Assembly (NCBI RefSeq): GCF_018785265.1
Contig: NZ_WQPK01000008.1
Coordinates: 100,637 to 164,636, forward strand
DNA: 64,000 bases
Reading direction: 5' to 3'
From: Collinsella aerofaciens
Lineage (GTDB): Bacteria; Actinomycetota; Coriobacteriia; Coriobacteriales; Coriobacteriaceae
Made by a program: the position numbers and the translations under genes. Under the pieces are notes generated by a model, which saw only the letters and a list, made by a program, of their open reading frames with translations, was not told where the DNA came from and did no database searches. Positions 35,837 to 44,935 of the stretch are shown here, one piece after another; the stretch's first letter is position 1, and each line of letters starts with the position of its first letter.

Positions 35837-37054
35837 TTAGAGGCCCAGGTAGCTGGTCATGCCTTCGACGGCGAGCTTAGCACCTGCCACGGCATGAACC
35901 ACGGTGAGCGGGCCGTTAACCACGTCGCCGGCGGCAAAGACGCCAGGTACGGTGGTCATGCCGCGCTCATCGACCGAAAGAAGGCCGCGATGGTCGGTCT
36001 CCAAGCCACCCGTCGTAAGCACAAGCTTGTCCTTGGGCACCTGCGAAGCCGCAATCACAACTGTGTCGGCAGACACATGGTCAAGCTCTTCCTCGTAGCC
36101 CACCACATTGTTGTCCTCGTCGAAGATAGCCGTCTCGAAGACCGGACCGTTATCGTCGATGGCATAGATCGCCTTGCCGCACACAATCTCGGCACCGTCA
36201 AGCTCGGTCAGCTCCACCTCGTCATCGATGGCCGAGATATGGCGCGATCGAGCATACACGGTGACCTTACGAGCACCCGAGCGCAGCGCCGTGCGGGCCA
36301 CATCCATGGCCACGTTACCGGCACCGATGACCGCCACATTCTGTCCGATCGCCACGCTCGAAGGATCGACCAGGTAATCGATACCAAACAGCACGTTGCC
36401 GCGCGACTCGCCGGGAATACCCAGTTTGCGAGCTCGCCAGGTACCGGTGCCAACAAAAACCGCATCGTAGCCGTCGCGCAGCAGGTCGTCGATATGCAGC
36501 GCGCCACCGATGGTGGTCGAGGGGCGCACGCGCACGCCGAGCGAGCACATCACGTGACGGTACTTTTGCACGAGCGCACGGGGCAGGCGGAACTCGGGAA
36601 TACCGTATTCCAGCACACCGCCGATCTCGGGGCGCTGTTCAAATACCGTGACGGCACAGCCCAGCTGGGCCATCTTAATGGCCACGGTAATACCGGCGGG
36701 ACCGGAACCGACCACAGCAACCTGTTTGCCGCACGACGGCGCGGGCGTCCACTCCTTACGATCCAAATACGCTGTCGAGATATAGTTCTCGATGCTCGAG
36801 AAATGCACGGGTGTGCCCTTGCGGCCCTGGATGCAAGCACCCTCGCACTGGCCCGAATGGTTGTACACCATGGAGCAGACCGCGCTCATGGGATTGTTCT
36901 GGAACAGCAGCTCGCCCGCCTCTTCTAGACGACGCTGCTTGAACAGGTCGATGGCCTGCGGAATAGGCGTCTGAACTGGACAGCCCTCAATCTGACAGAA
37001 CGCCCTTTTACAACCCAGGCAACGATTCGCCTCTTCGACAATGTGGATAGCCAC
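35837..37054 (-). CDS. GltD-like NAD(P)/FAD and Fe-S oxidoreductase subunit
   Basis: The 405-residue protein resembles the glutamate synthase small subunit and NfnB/SudA-type flavoproteins. An N-terminal Cys-rich domain (RCLGCKRAFCQIEGCPVQTPIP and CSMVYNHSGQCEGAC) can hold two Fe-S clusters, followed by FAD (VVGSGPAGITVA) and NAD(P) (VIGAGNVAMDVARTA) Rossmann folds. No gltB large subunit is adjacent, so it probably passes electrons to another partner, perhaps the neighbouring flavin oxidoreductase. The start is GTG at 37054, seven bases after GGGGAG. It is downstream of the GH105 and TIM-barrel genes; a link to pectin use is unproven. Confidence 0.8.
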   Translation of the reverse strand: MAIHIVEEANRCLGCKRAFCQIEGCPVQTPIPQAIDLFKQRRLEEAGELLFQNNPMSAVCSMVYNHSGQCEGACIQGRKGTPVHFSSIENYISTAYLDRKEWTPAPSCGKQVAVVGSGPAGITVAIKMAQLGCAVTVFEQRPEIGGVLEYGIPEFRLPRALVQKYRHVMCSLGVRVRPSTTIGGALHIDDLLRDGYDAVFVGTGTWRARKLGIPGESRGNVLFGIDYLVDPSSVAIGQNVAVIGAGNVAMDVARTALRSGARKVTVYARSRHISAIDDEVELTELDGAEIVCGKAIYAIDDNGPVFETAIFDEDNNVVGYEEELDHVSADTVVIAASQVPKDKLVLTTGGLETDHRGLLSVDERGMTTVPGVFAAGDVVNGPLTVVHAVAGAKLAVEGMTSYLGL

Positions 37055-37157
37055 GCAACTCCCCTTTTTAATGCAATCCAATGGGGCGACGATAAAGACC
37101 CTTCACCGCCGCCCCCATACAGGTAATCTCAATCTGCCGACACGGCAAAAGCCAATG

Positions 37158-38063
37158 CTATAACTCGCGATGCGAAGCCCCGCAGCGAGCGGACATGTGC
37201 TCGAGTGTCGCCAGGCAGTCAGCCCCCGTCGCCGGCACACTGTTCTCGACCACGCAGGGAATCCCAGGGCAGGCGGCAGCCGCCCAGGCCACCACGGGCT
37301 CAAAGTCGTATCGTCCCGTCTCGCCCACGCCATGGCACACCAGGCGCGAACCCGTACCGTCGCACCAACCGGCTTCATCCTCGTTGTCGACGACCTCATA
37401 ATCCTTGGCGTGCAGCACGCGGATCTTGCTGCCGCATAAGTAGAGTATGCGCGCTGTGATTTCCCGTGCTTCGTCAACAGCACTAGGGTGCAGCAGCGAT
37501 ACCGGGTCGTAGATCACGCCGAGCGACGGGCTCGAGACGCGCTCCAGCACCTCGCGGCAGCGATCCGGCGTGTTGACCGTCTCGTTCCAGCCAGGCTCGA
37601 TCAGTATTTGCCCGCCCACGGCCTCGGCGCGCTCGCAGACGCGTGCGAGTCCGTCCATAAAAGCCTCGAGTGCCTCATCAGTCGTGCGGTCGTCAGCAAC
37701 GCGGTTCTGCGCATTGGGGCGACCGGTCTCGGTGCCAACCGGGCATCCGCCGAGCATCTGGGCAAAGTTCAAGCATGCCTCGTACTCGGCAAAGTTATCC
37801 ATGAGCTGTTGGCGATCGGGCGTCGCCAGATTCTTATAACAGCCGAGCACGGCGACCGAAACGCCCGCCTCGTCGAGCACCGCACGCAAATGGTCGGCAA
37901 GCTCGCGGGTCAGGCCGCCTCGATCGATCCCCATCGATGCGTAGAGCACCTTGCTCGGCAGCTGAATGCACGAAAAGCCCAGCTCTCCCGCCATGCGAAT
38001 GCGTTCCTCGACGGTCCCCTGCGGAAGGTCATGCAAACGTACGCCCGGAGTAATAGCCCCCAC
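37158..38063 (-). CDS. TIM-barrel sugar phosphate isomerase/epimerase-like protein
   Basis: The roughly 301-residue protein belongs to the AP-endonuclease-2-like xylose isomerase superfamily: LGFSCIQLPSKVLYASMG, VAVLGCYKNLATPD, ILIEPGWNETVNT, LGVIYDPVSLLHP, VLHAKDYEVVD and CVVENSVPA place the metal-binding Glu, Asp, His and Glu residues on successive strands. The substrate is unknown, probably a sugar or sugar acid from pectin side chains given its place. GTG at 38063 begins one base after the GH105 stop and uses AAGGGA ten bases upstream; a GTG at 38072 is the alternative. Translation is likely coupled to GH105. Confidence 0.75.
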   Translation of the reverse strand: MGAITPGVRLHDLPQGTVEERIRMAGELGFSCIQLPSKVLYASMGIDRGGLTRELADHLRAVLDEAGVSVAVLGCYKNLATPDRQQLMDNFAEYEACLNFAQMLGGCPVGTETGRPNAQNRVADDRTTDEALEAFMDGLARVCERAEAVGGQILIEPGWNETVNTPDRCREVLERVSSPSLGVIYDPVSLLHPSAVDEAREITARILYLCGSKIRVLHAKDYEVVDNEDEAGWCDGTGSRLVCHGVGETGRYDFEPVVAWAAAACPGIPCVVENSVPATGADCLATLEHMSARCGASHREL

Positions 38064-38064
38064 G

Positions 38065-39303
38065 TTATTCACATCCCTTATGAGCGTTGATGCCCGGGGT
38101 GTATCCGCCAAACGGGTCCTCGATGGAGCACACGCCCGAGGGGGCGAGCGGATCGCGCTTACCGGCCAGCTTGTCGTGATGCATGGTCTCGATATAGGCA
38201 AGCACCAGCGGCGCCACACCCTTTGCATCATTTTTGACCACGGGCTCGCTCATGTAGTAATCAAACGTGCCCTCGCGGTGCGCGGTGTTTCCCAAGCCCG
38301 CAACCAGGCAGATGTTGTCGAGCGCCAGCTGCCCGTCACACTCGGACAGGCAGGTTTCGCAGATGCCATCGAAGGCGCGACGGCCGTACTGATAGTAACG
38401 CTCGCCCAGCACGCCCAGACGCACGCCCTTCATGATGGCATTGGCAAAAATCGCGCTACCAGACTCCTCCAGGTAGTTGGGGGCGATATTGGGCAGGTTG
38501 ATGACCTGATGCCACATGCCGGTCTTCTCGTCCTGATACGGCAGCATGGCGTCGATCAGGTCGTGGAACATCTTGCGAATCTCGTCCTTCTCGGCTGACA
38601 TCGAAGGCGGCATAAGCTCCCAGGTGTCGATGAGCGCCATGGCAAACCAGCCCTCGGCGCGCAGCCAGAAGTTAGCCGAAAGGCCGGTGACCGGGTCGCA
38701 CCAGAACTGTTTGCGGCTCGCGTCGTAAGCGTGATAGTACAGACCGTTGAGGGGGTTGCGCATCAGGTCATGCACGACCTGGAACATATGGAAGCTGTCC
38801 GAGCAGGCACGACGGTTGTGGAAACTCAGCTCGTACTGCATGTAGAACGGCTGGGCCATGTACATGCCATCGAGCCAGATCTGGTTGGGATAGACGGCCT
38901 TGTGCCAAAACACGCCTTCTTTGGTGCGCGGCTGGGTCTCGAGCTGGCGGTAGATGGTGTCCATGGCGGCACGGTACTTGGGCTTGCCCACCAGGTCATA
39001 GAGCTTGTAGAGGGTCTTGCCCGCATTGACGTTATCGAGGTTGTACTCCTGCGGGTTGTAATGCTTGATGGTACCGTCGTCCTGGACAAAAAAATCGATG
39101 TAGTCGTCGGCGAAAGTCAGGTAGCGCTGCTCACCCGTGATCTCATACAGTTCGATGAGCGCCTTGATCATGCAGCCGTCAATATAGTTCCAGGTGTTCT
39201 CCTTGCCGGCGCGAATCTTTTCGATATTCCAAGCCGGCGCCTGCGGCGTAGAGGTTTCGATCAACTGCTCGATATAACGGTCCAGGATTTGATTGCAACC
39301 CAT
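38065..39303 (-). CDS. GH105 unsaturated rhamnogalacturonyl/glucuronyl hydrolase
   Basis: The 412-residue protein has the (alpha/alpha)6 barrel pattern of GH105 (YteR/YesR). TWNYIDGCMIKALIELYEITG and NQIWLDGMYMAQPF hold the two active-site Asp positions. It removes the delta-4,5-unsaturated uronic acid left by pectate or rhamnogalacturonan lyases; the released sugar opens to the DhuI substrate. There is no signal peptide, so it acts on imported oligomers. I chose ATG at 39303, after GAGGGG; the ATG six codons upstream lacks a site. It is the first gene after an operator-bearing promoter and precedes the TIM-barrel gene by one base. Confidence 0.88.
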   Translation of the reverse strand: MGCNQILDRYIEQLIETSTPQAPAWNIEKIRAGKENTWNYIDGCMIKALIELYEITGEQRYLTFADDYIDFFVQDDGTIKHYNPQEYNLDNVNAGKTLYKLYDLVGKPKYRAAMDTIYRQLETQPRTKEGVFWHKAVYPNQIWLDGMYMAQPFYMQYELSFHNRRACSDSFHMFQVVHDLMRNPLNGLYYHAYDASRKQFWCDPVTGLSANFWLRAEGWFAMALIDTWELMPPSMSAEKDEIRKMFHDLIDAMLPYQDEKTGMWHQVINLPNIAPNYLEESGSAIFANAIMKGVRLGVLGERYYQYGRRAFDGICETCLSECDGQLALDNICLVAGLGNTAHREGTFDYYMSEPVVKNDAKGVAPLVLAYIETMHHDKLAGKRDPLAPSGVCSIEDPFGGYTPGINAHKGCE

Positions 39304-39329
39304 TGCTGTCCCCTCTGACATAAACGATA

Positions 39330-39396
39330 GGTGAACGTTACCCCTAGTGTAACGCGAACGAGGAATATAGGGTGAACGTTAACCCTATATTCCTCG
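39330..39396 (-). promoter_or_regulatory. GH105 promoter with two galacturonate-regulon operators, one set in a large palindrome
   Basis: Operators GTGAACGTTACC (39331-39342) and GGTGAACGTTAACC (39371-39384) have centres 41 bp apart. A -10-like TACACT (39346-39351, minus strand) lies 19 bp from TTCACC inside the upstream operator, so the two sites cover the -35 and the start point. The upstream operator sits in the loop of a 15-bp palindrome (39359-39373 with 39382-39396). Confidence 0.75.
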
Positions 39397-39410
39397 CGAA
39401 CGGCAGACTT

Positions 39411-40079
39411 TTAGCGGCAAACGGCGGTGAGGCCCGCGGCGATGCGATGCGCCAGGCGCTCATAGCCGGCAGGGCTGTAGTGCAGACCGTCCGGCATATA
39501 GAGCTCGCGGTGCTCCGGCAAAAACGGGCTGATACCGCTTTGCGCATACAGGTCAATCACCGGCACGGAGTAGCGGTCACAGACCTCGAGCATCGCTCGC
39601 ACGTAGGCGACCTGCGTCAACCCCAAATGGTTCGCCTCGTCGCTTGCCGGGATATCCTTCTCGTGCTTGCCGCTCGTCTTGCACGGCGTCATAAACACGA
39701 GCTTTGCCCGAGGCGAGCGCGCCGTTATGGTGCGAATCAGGTAGTCGAGTGCACCGTAGAACTCATGCACGTCCGTGCTGCCCAGCTCTCCAAGCGGCAC
39801 GTTGCGGCTAAAGTCGTTGACGCCGCCAAAGACGATGTAGATATCGGCCGCATCGTCGATACCGTCCAGGCGCTCGACAAACGAATCGGTACGGTCGGCC
39901 TTGATGGCGATGCGCGAACCCTTGATGCCAAAGTTCTCGACGACCGCGCCTCCCAGCAACGCGCCCAGATGCGAAGTCCAGGAGATGTCGTTACCGCCTG
40001 CGCCGCATCCGTTATCGCCCCATGTGGTCGAATCGCCAAAGCAGCAAATGGTCGATTCACTCAAGCTCTTCGTTTCCAT
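39411..40079 (-). CDS. SGNH/GDSL-type esterase
   Basis: The 222-residue protein has the SGNH blocks in order: GDST (Ser nucleophile, residue about 17), a Gly in block II, FGGVNDF (Asn) and DGLHYSPAG (Asp and His). These hydrolases commonly remove acetyl groups from carbohydrates; within this cluster a rhamnogalacturonan or pectin acetylesterase is the natural guess. There is no signal peptide, so it is cytoplasmic. ATG at 40079 follows GGAGAAG, 69 bp after the pectinesterase stop and probably in the same transcript. Confidence 0.8.
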   Translation of the reverse strand: METKSLSESTICCFGDSTTWGDNGCGAGGNDISWTSHLGALLGGAVVENFGIKGSRIAIKADRTDSFVERLDGIDDAADIYIVFGGVNDFSRNVPLGELGSTDVHEFYGALDYLIRTITARSPRAKLVFMTPCKTSGKHEKDIPASDEANHLGLTQVAYVRAMLEVCDRYSVPVIDLYAQSGISPFLPEHRELYMPDGLHYSPAGYERLAHRIAAGLTAVCR

Positions 40080-40148
40080 AATCTTCTCCTCATCCGCCCA
40101 TCGGCGGTCATACAGGAACGTACCGTTTATTCGCAGCATGCCGAGGGG

Positions 40149-42314
40149 CTATGAACGGGCGCATTCCGCAACGTGCGAATCGAGCCATTCGATATCCTCG
40201 GCAAGATGTGCCACGCCCAGATGGTGTTCACCCGGACACACCTCGTGCCGCAGGCCATCTCTGCGACCCAGCAACTTGTAGGCATCGCGCACGATCTCGA
40301 GCTGCTCGTCAACATTTTTCAGCCCGCGCGAACCGTTCAGATGATCCTCTTCGCAGCTTTGCACCAGCAGCGGATGCGGCGCGATGAGCGAGGCAATATC
40401 GCCCATGTCGAGTAAGCGCCAAAGTCCGGGCGTGTAGTTGCAGCTGCAATTGCCATTGAGATGCAGCAGCGAATCATCGACACCGTACAGATAGCCCGAG
40501 ACAAACGCCTTGCGCACACGCGGGTCGAGTGCGGCCAGGTACAACGTCATGTAGCCGCCACCCGAAAAACCAAAGCAACCCAGGTCATCCATGGCAATGT
40601 CGCCGCGCGCCTCCAAGTAATCGATCAAGCGCATGTTGTCCCAAACGTTGAGGCCCGCAACCGTAAGACCCAGCGGCTCGGCCATACGTGCTTGATTCAG
40701 ACACGTACCGCGCAGGTAGCTGTTCTCGTCATCGCCTTGGCCCTTCCAGTCACGACGGTATCCCCAACCGCGCGCATCAGGACAGACGGTTACGTAACTC
40801 ATGCGTGCCAAACGCAGACCGTAGTCGTAATTGAACTTACGCACGGCATCATCGACAGCCGGCACGCCCGCAACACCGGCTACGCTTGCTGCACCCGCTC
40901 CCTGATGGCCATGCGGGCAGATATAACAGCGTTTGAGTCCCCGCTCATCAAGCTTAGGATGAGACGGTTCCAACAGGTAGAACGGCATCCAAACATCGCG
41001 CTCGACCTGCAACATCGCATGAGTGCGCACGATGCCGCCGGCAACCCGCACGCGGCTGAGCTCACGAATCTCAATCGGGACGCGGTCCATAAGCGAAAGG
41101 CCCAAAACATCGTACAGACGAGTCCTGGTCGCAATCTTCCATGCCTCAAAATCTGCAGGAGTCTTGCCCGTAAAAGCAGCCGAACGCCCCTCGCGCTTCA
41201 GCCGGGCACGCAGCGCAGGTTCGTCTTCGCAGTACGTCTCGATGTGCACGGTGCGGCCGTTGGCAGACAGTTCAGCCGTCTCAACCGCATCACCGTCGCC
41301 GCCCTCGGGATCCCAGCCATCCACACCGGCAAGCACCTGCTCGCGAGCGTACCGGGCGACAGCCATCACATCGAGTTCATTCGCCCACGGCACCCAGCCG
41401 GTAGTATCACCCGCCGGCCCATGCAGAATCGCGCCAGCATACTGCACGCAGTTGTGTGCCGCCGGCTTATTCCAATCCCACCAGCCTTCGCGCTTGATAT
41501 GTCGCCCCAGCCAGCAATCGATCAGCACAGTTTGCGCCCATTCACGCCAAGGACGACCCAGGTAGACCGAATCCGGCGCCACGCCATCCGGTGCAGTAAA
41601 CGAACAACCGTGGAACACAAATCCGTACGGCTCGCCTTTAGGCGTGGAGGCTGCCGTTACATACCCGTTGACATCCATATCGCGGTTGAGCGAGCGAATC
41701 TCGCACCCCTCAAAGTAGGCACGCGCGCCGCCAAAGATAAAGTCGACATCGCCCTCGATCCGGCAACGTCGAAAATACTGGCGCCCCACCCGACGCGGCG
41801 CAAACTGCTTGGGCCCAATGAATCCGCCCGGTTTGGCCTCATGCGGCGGCAGCGGACCCAAAAACAGTGTGTCCTGGTGCCCCTTAATGCAGCAGGCATC
41901 GACAACCAGACGGTCGCCATCGGCATACAGGGCAATCGCCTGACCGACCTCGCGCCCATCGCCCGCATCGTTGACGATTGTGAGGTTCTCGAGCCGTACG
42001 TCGTCGGCATCGACCAAAACGGTATAGGTCCTAAACGTGCCGAGCGTGCCGTCCACGCCCGAGCCGTCCTCCGAAGGCATCTTGGCACCCAGGCTGCCCA
42101 CGATACGCACGCTGTCGGCCGTCTCTCCCTCAATCGTCACATGCGAGCGATGAATCTCGACCCGCTCGCGATACTCGCCCGGATCGACGCGAATCATCAC
42201 CGGTTGCTCGGCATCCGGATAGAGCTGATCGGCTGCCGCCAAGGCATCGGAAATCGTTGGATACCCTCCTGCCGCAGCCCTCGAAACGCGCAGCGTATAG
42301 ATACTTTCGCTCAT
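40149..42314 (-). CDS. Two-domain pectin esterase: CE8 pectin methylesterase fused to an alpha/beta-hydrolase esterase
   Basis: The 721-residue protein joins two enzymes. Residues 1-340 are a right-handed beta-helix pectin methylesterase with GHQDTLF, GDVDFIFGGA (the two catalytic Asp) and LGRPWREWA (Arg/Trp site). Residues about 370-721 are an alpha/beta hydrolase with PHGHQGAG as oxyanion region, GFSGGGYM (nucleophile Ser), an acidic residue near CEEDH and GEHHLG (His), resembling carbohydrate acetylesterases. It thus may remove methyl and acetyl groups from the same oligogalacturonide. There is no signal peptide. ATG at 42314 overlaps the preceding esterase stop by 4 bp, showing coupling. 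Confidence 0.85.
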   Translation of the reverse strand: MSESIYTLRVSRAAAGGYPTISDALAAADQLYPDAEQPVMIRVDPGEYRERVEIHRSHVTIEGETADSVRIVGSLGAKMPSEDGSGVDGTLGTFRTYTVLVDADDVRLENLTIVNDAGDGREVGQAIALYADGDRLVVDACCIKGHQDTLFLGPLPPHEAKPGGFIGPKQFAPRRVGRQYFRRCRIEGDVDFIFGGARAYFEGCEIRSLNRDMDVNGYVTAASTPKGEPYGFVFHGCSFTAPDGVAPDSVYLGRPWREWAQTVLIDCWLGRHIKREGWWDWNKPAAHNCVQYAGAILHGPAGDTTGWVPWANELDVMAVARYAREQVLAGVDGWDPEGGDGDAVETAELSANGRTVHIETYCEDEPALRARLKREGRSAAFTGKTPADFEAWKIATRTRLYDVLGLSLMDRVPIEIRELSRVRVAGGIVRTHAMLQVERDVWMPFYLLEPSHPKLDERGLKRCYICPHGHQGAGAASVAGVAGVPAVDDAVRKFNYDYGLRLARMSYVTVCPDARGWGYRRDWKGQGDDENSYLRGTCLNQARMAEPLGLTVAGLNVWDNMRLIDYLEARGDIAMDDLGCFGFSGGGYMTLYLAALDPRVRKAFVSGYLYGVDDSLLHLNGNCSCNYTPGLWRLLDMGDIASLIAPHPLLVQSCEEDHLNGSRGLKNVDEQLEIVRDAYKLLGRRDGLRHEVCPGEHHLGVAHLAEDIEWLDSHVAECARS

Positions 42315-43120
42315 CGTCCATCACGCTCCCATGCAACGAACTGTTCAGGCCAGCCCTGAACTTGTGGCTGAATATGCTCGGCGCAGCCCTTAAATGCCGT
42401 TAGGGCCGTGGCGAGCGATGCCCCATGCTTTCCATGCGGAAAGACATGTAGGCTAAAGCCAATCCCGTGGTCGGCAAGAGCCTGCGCAAGAAGGAGGCTA
42501 TTTTGAACTGGTACCGATGCATCCTCGGCGGTATGCCACAAGAACGTACGGGGGAAGCCCTCGCCCACCATATTCTCGATCGACAACTTTTGAGCCAAAG
42601 CGCCATCGGCACCCGTTAGGTGTTCAAATGAACCACGATGAGCATAGGCCCCCGAGCTTACGACCGGGTAGCCCAAGCAAAGTGTGTCAGGCCGAATCGA
42701 CTCAGGCGATGCCGCAATCGACTCTGCAAGCCAAGGTTGGTCCCAAAGCGCCCCGAGCAAGCCAACCAGATGCCCACCGGCCGAAAAACCCATGACCGTA
42801 ATCCGATCAGGATCGACACAGTACTCTGCCGCATGGCTTCGGACGGTATCGACCGCCCGCGCGAGTTCTTGCAATGCCAGCGGATAGACAACCGGAGCAA
42901 CCGAGTAGTTCAGCACAAACGCCTGGTAGCCCATCGCCAACAAACGGAGCGCTACCGGCTCGCCTTCGCGCGGCGAAACGTGATCGTAGCCGCCTCTTGG
43001 CACGACCACAACTGCAGGCAGCGGTTTTAGAGCATAAGCATCTTCGGTCGGGGCAAAAACATAAGACGTAATCGTGGCAGACGAGCCATCGACCCCGACA
43101 GGAATCGTTTTATTGAGCAT
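42311..43120 (-). CDS. Alpha/beta-hydrolase carbohydrate esterase
   Basis: The 269-residue protein resembles BD-FAE/acetyl-xylan-esterase-like hydrolases: PAVVVVPRGGYDHVSPREGEP near residue 35 is the oxyanion loop (HGGG-like, here PRGGY), GFSAGGHLVG has the nucleophile Ser, TAEDASVPVQNS the acid and FPHGKHG the His. It probably deacetylates pectin fragments. It lacks a signal peptide. ATG at 43120 follows AAAGGG; the stop overlaps the start of the pectinesterase gene in an ATGA, so the two are translated together. GH28 lies 105 bp upstream. Confidence 0.82.
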   Translation of the reverse strand: MLNKTIPVGVDGSSATITSYVFAPTEDAYALKPLPAVVVVPRGGYDHVSPREGEPVALRLLAMGYQAFVLNYSVAPVVYPLALQELARAVDTVRSHAAEYCVDPDRITVMGFSAGGHLVGLLGALWDQPWLAESIAASPESIRPDTLCLGYPVVSSGAYAHRGSFEHLTGADGALAQKLSIENMVGEGFPRTFLWHTAEDASVPVQNSLLLAQALADHGIGFSLHVFPHGKHGASLATALTAFKGCAEHIQPQVQGWPEQFVAWERDGR

Positions 43121-43224
43121 GTATTCCCTTTCACCATGATGCGTAGCGCAGCGCACACGGCCGTATCGCACAAGGGCTGCATTGCCGATTTATCCGACAA
43201 TGCAGCCCTGGTCATCAACCCGAG

Positions 43225-44820
43225 TTAGGAACGGATAACCTTGTCGACGTTCTGGAGCTGCAGCTCCTCGCCGTCCTGGCCCTCGATCACCACGTTTTGC
43301 AGGTCGAGCACGGCAACGTTTTGCGCAATGATGCCCTGACGCACCATCGGCTCCACACCACAGGCCATGGCCGGCACAAAGGGCTCGGCATCGTCGGCAA
43401 AGGTAACGTGAACGTCTTGGAACGTCAGACGTGTCACCTTGCTCTCGGGCAGACCCGTGATATAAGCCGCGGCAGCATGGCAGTTGGTGGCCTCGATATC
43501 GCAAAACGTCGTGGCACCAAAGCCGGGCGTGCGGTCGTCGACAGGCAAAGCCTCGCGAGACTGCACGTAATCGGTCTTGCCGTCCTTGTCACAGAAGTAG
43601 AAGGAGTTGACCACGAAGGGCGTGAGCACCTCGTCCATGCGAATGTGCTCAAAGGTAATGCCCTCGTTGACGGCATCCTTGCCGCGCCCGCGGCGGGTCT
43701 TGACGCGCAGGCCGCGGTCGGTGCGCTCAAAGAGGCACTTGCTCACGGTAAGGTCCTTGATGCCGCCGGCAGCCTCGGATCCCAGCACCACGGCACCATG
43801 GCCGTCGTGCATGTAGCAGTGCGAGATCAACACGTCGTGCGTGGCGGGACGAAGCTCGGGCTCAATGCCCAGCTTGCCGCTCTTGATGGCGATGCAGTCG
43901 TCACCCACTGAGAACTGACAACCAAGGATGCGAACAAAACCGCAGCTCTCGGGATCGAAGCCGTCGGTGTTGTGGGAGTTCTTGGGGCCCTCGATGGACA
44001 GGCAGAGCGCATCGACGTGCTCGCACAGGATGGGGTGGATGTTCCACGCCGGGCTGTTGCGGACGGTGAAGCCGGCCAAACTCACGTTCTCACACTCGGA
44101 TAGGAAGATCATGCGCGGGCGGGCGACCTCGCGGCCCTCCTCCGGGCGAAAGATGTTCTTAAAGTCCTTGTTCCACCAGTTGTCCTCGGCAAAATCAGTC
44201 TGACCGTCGATCGCGCCGCGACCATAGATGCACACGTCGTGCACGCTCAGACCCGTAAAGGTAGAGCAGTAGGTCGAGAAGCTCTCGCCCTCCCAGCGGC
44301 CCAGGGGCAGCGTATCGGTGCCGGCATACCCGGCACCCTCGTTGCCCGTGACCGTGCCCGGAATGTAGGCAAGCGAGGCACGATCGTGGCGGGCCAGCAG
44401 CACCGCTCCCTCGGCGAGCTCGATGTTGATATTGCTCTTAAGAAAGAGAGACTTGATGCGATAACTACCGGCGGGGATCAGCACGCGGCCACCCTTGGGG
44501 CAGGCCATGATGGCAGCCTGGATGTTGGTGGTGTCATCATGCTCGGCATCGCCCTTGGCGCCACAGTCGCGAACGTTGATGGTAAAGGGCTCAGCCGGCG
44601 TGGTGACACCTACGCTCAGCTCACGCTCGCCACAAACAAAACGAACCAGGTTGCGCTTGCCGGGGGTCAGGCCGTCGACATAGGTCTCGACCGTATTCGT
44701 GGTACCGGCGGGCTCGTCGTTGACAAAGATCTCCCACGTATCGGCACAGGTAAAGTAGCCGCCGTCGTCAAGCTCGATCACGGCCGCGCGGGCGTTGCGC
44801 CAGATAACGTTCGTCTCCAT
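43225..44820 (-). CDS. GH28 polygalacturonase/exo-polygalacturonase
   Basis: The 531-residue protein has an N-terminal beta-sandwich-like region (1-85) and a parallel beta-helix with GH28 sites: NTDGFDPESC (Asp), GDDCIAIKSGK (Asp pair), the GHGAVVLGSE region (His) and RGLRVKTRRGRG (Arg-Lys). It hydrolyses alpha-1,4-galacturonosyl links, and the N-terminal module suggests an exo-acting form that releases monomers from oligomers. No signal peptide is seen. ATG at 44820 follows GAGGGAG. It begins after the symporter terminator and has no operator of its own, so expression probably depends on read-through. Confidence 0.9.
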   Translation of the reverse strand: METNVIWRNARAAVIELDDGGYFTCADTWEIFVNDEPAGTTNTVETYVDGLTPGKRNLVRFVCGERELSVGVTTPAEPFTINVRDCGAKGDAEHDDTTNIQAAIMACPKGGRVLIPAGSYRIKSLFLKSNINIELAEGAVLLARHDRASLAYIPGTVTGNEGAGYAGTDTLPLGRWEGESFSTYCSTFTGLSVHDVCIYGRGAIDGQTDFAEDNWWNKDFKNIFRPEEGREVARPRMIFLSECENVSLAGFTVRNSPAWNIHPILCEHVDALCLSIEGPKNSHNTDGFDPESCGFVRILGCQFSVGDDCIAIKSGKLGIEPELRPATHDVLISHCYMHDGHGAVVLGSEAAGGIKDLTVSKCLFERTDRGLRVKTRRGRGKDAVNEGITFEHIRMDEVLTPFVVNSFYFCDKDGKTDYVQSREALPVDDRTPGFGATTFCDIEATNCHAAAAYITGLPESKVTRLTFQDVHVTFADDAEPFVPAMACGVEPMVRQGIIAQNVAVLDLQNVVIEGQDGEELQLQNVDKVIRS

Positions 44821-44867
44821 GGATTTCTCCCTCAAAAAGATGCTCTAAAGGCAAATTGTACGCTGTT

Positions 44868-44912
44868 GAAAAAGGGCCGTGCCTGCCGGCGGAATTCCGG
44901 TGGCACGGCCCT
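44868..44912 (-). terminator. Terminator between the symporter and GH28 genes
   Basis: AGGGCCGTGCC (44873-44883) pairs with GGCACGGCCCT (44902-44912); on the minus strand TTTTTCAAC follows. It splits the symporter from the downstream enzymes in one direction, so partial read-through is likely. Confidence 0.8.
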
Positions 44913-44935
44913 GTGATTTGGACGATATGTCGGCC

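Noticed and set aside
35837..37054. Glutamate synthase small subunit as part of a GOGAT
   Set aside because: No large subunit is adjacent and the gene is far from glnA; only the fold-level similarity is kept in the call.
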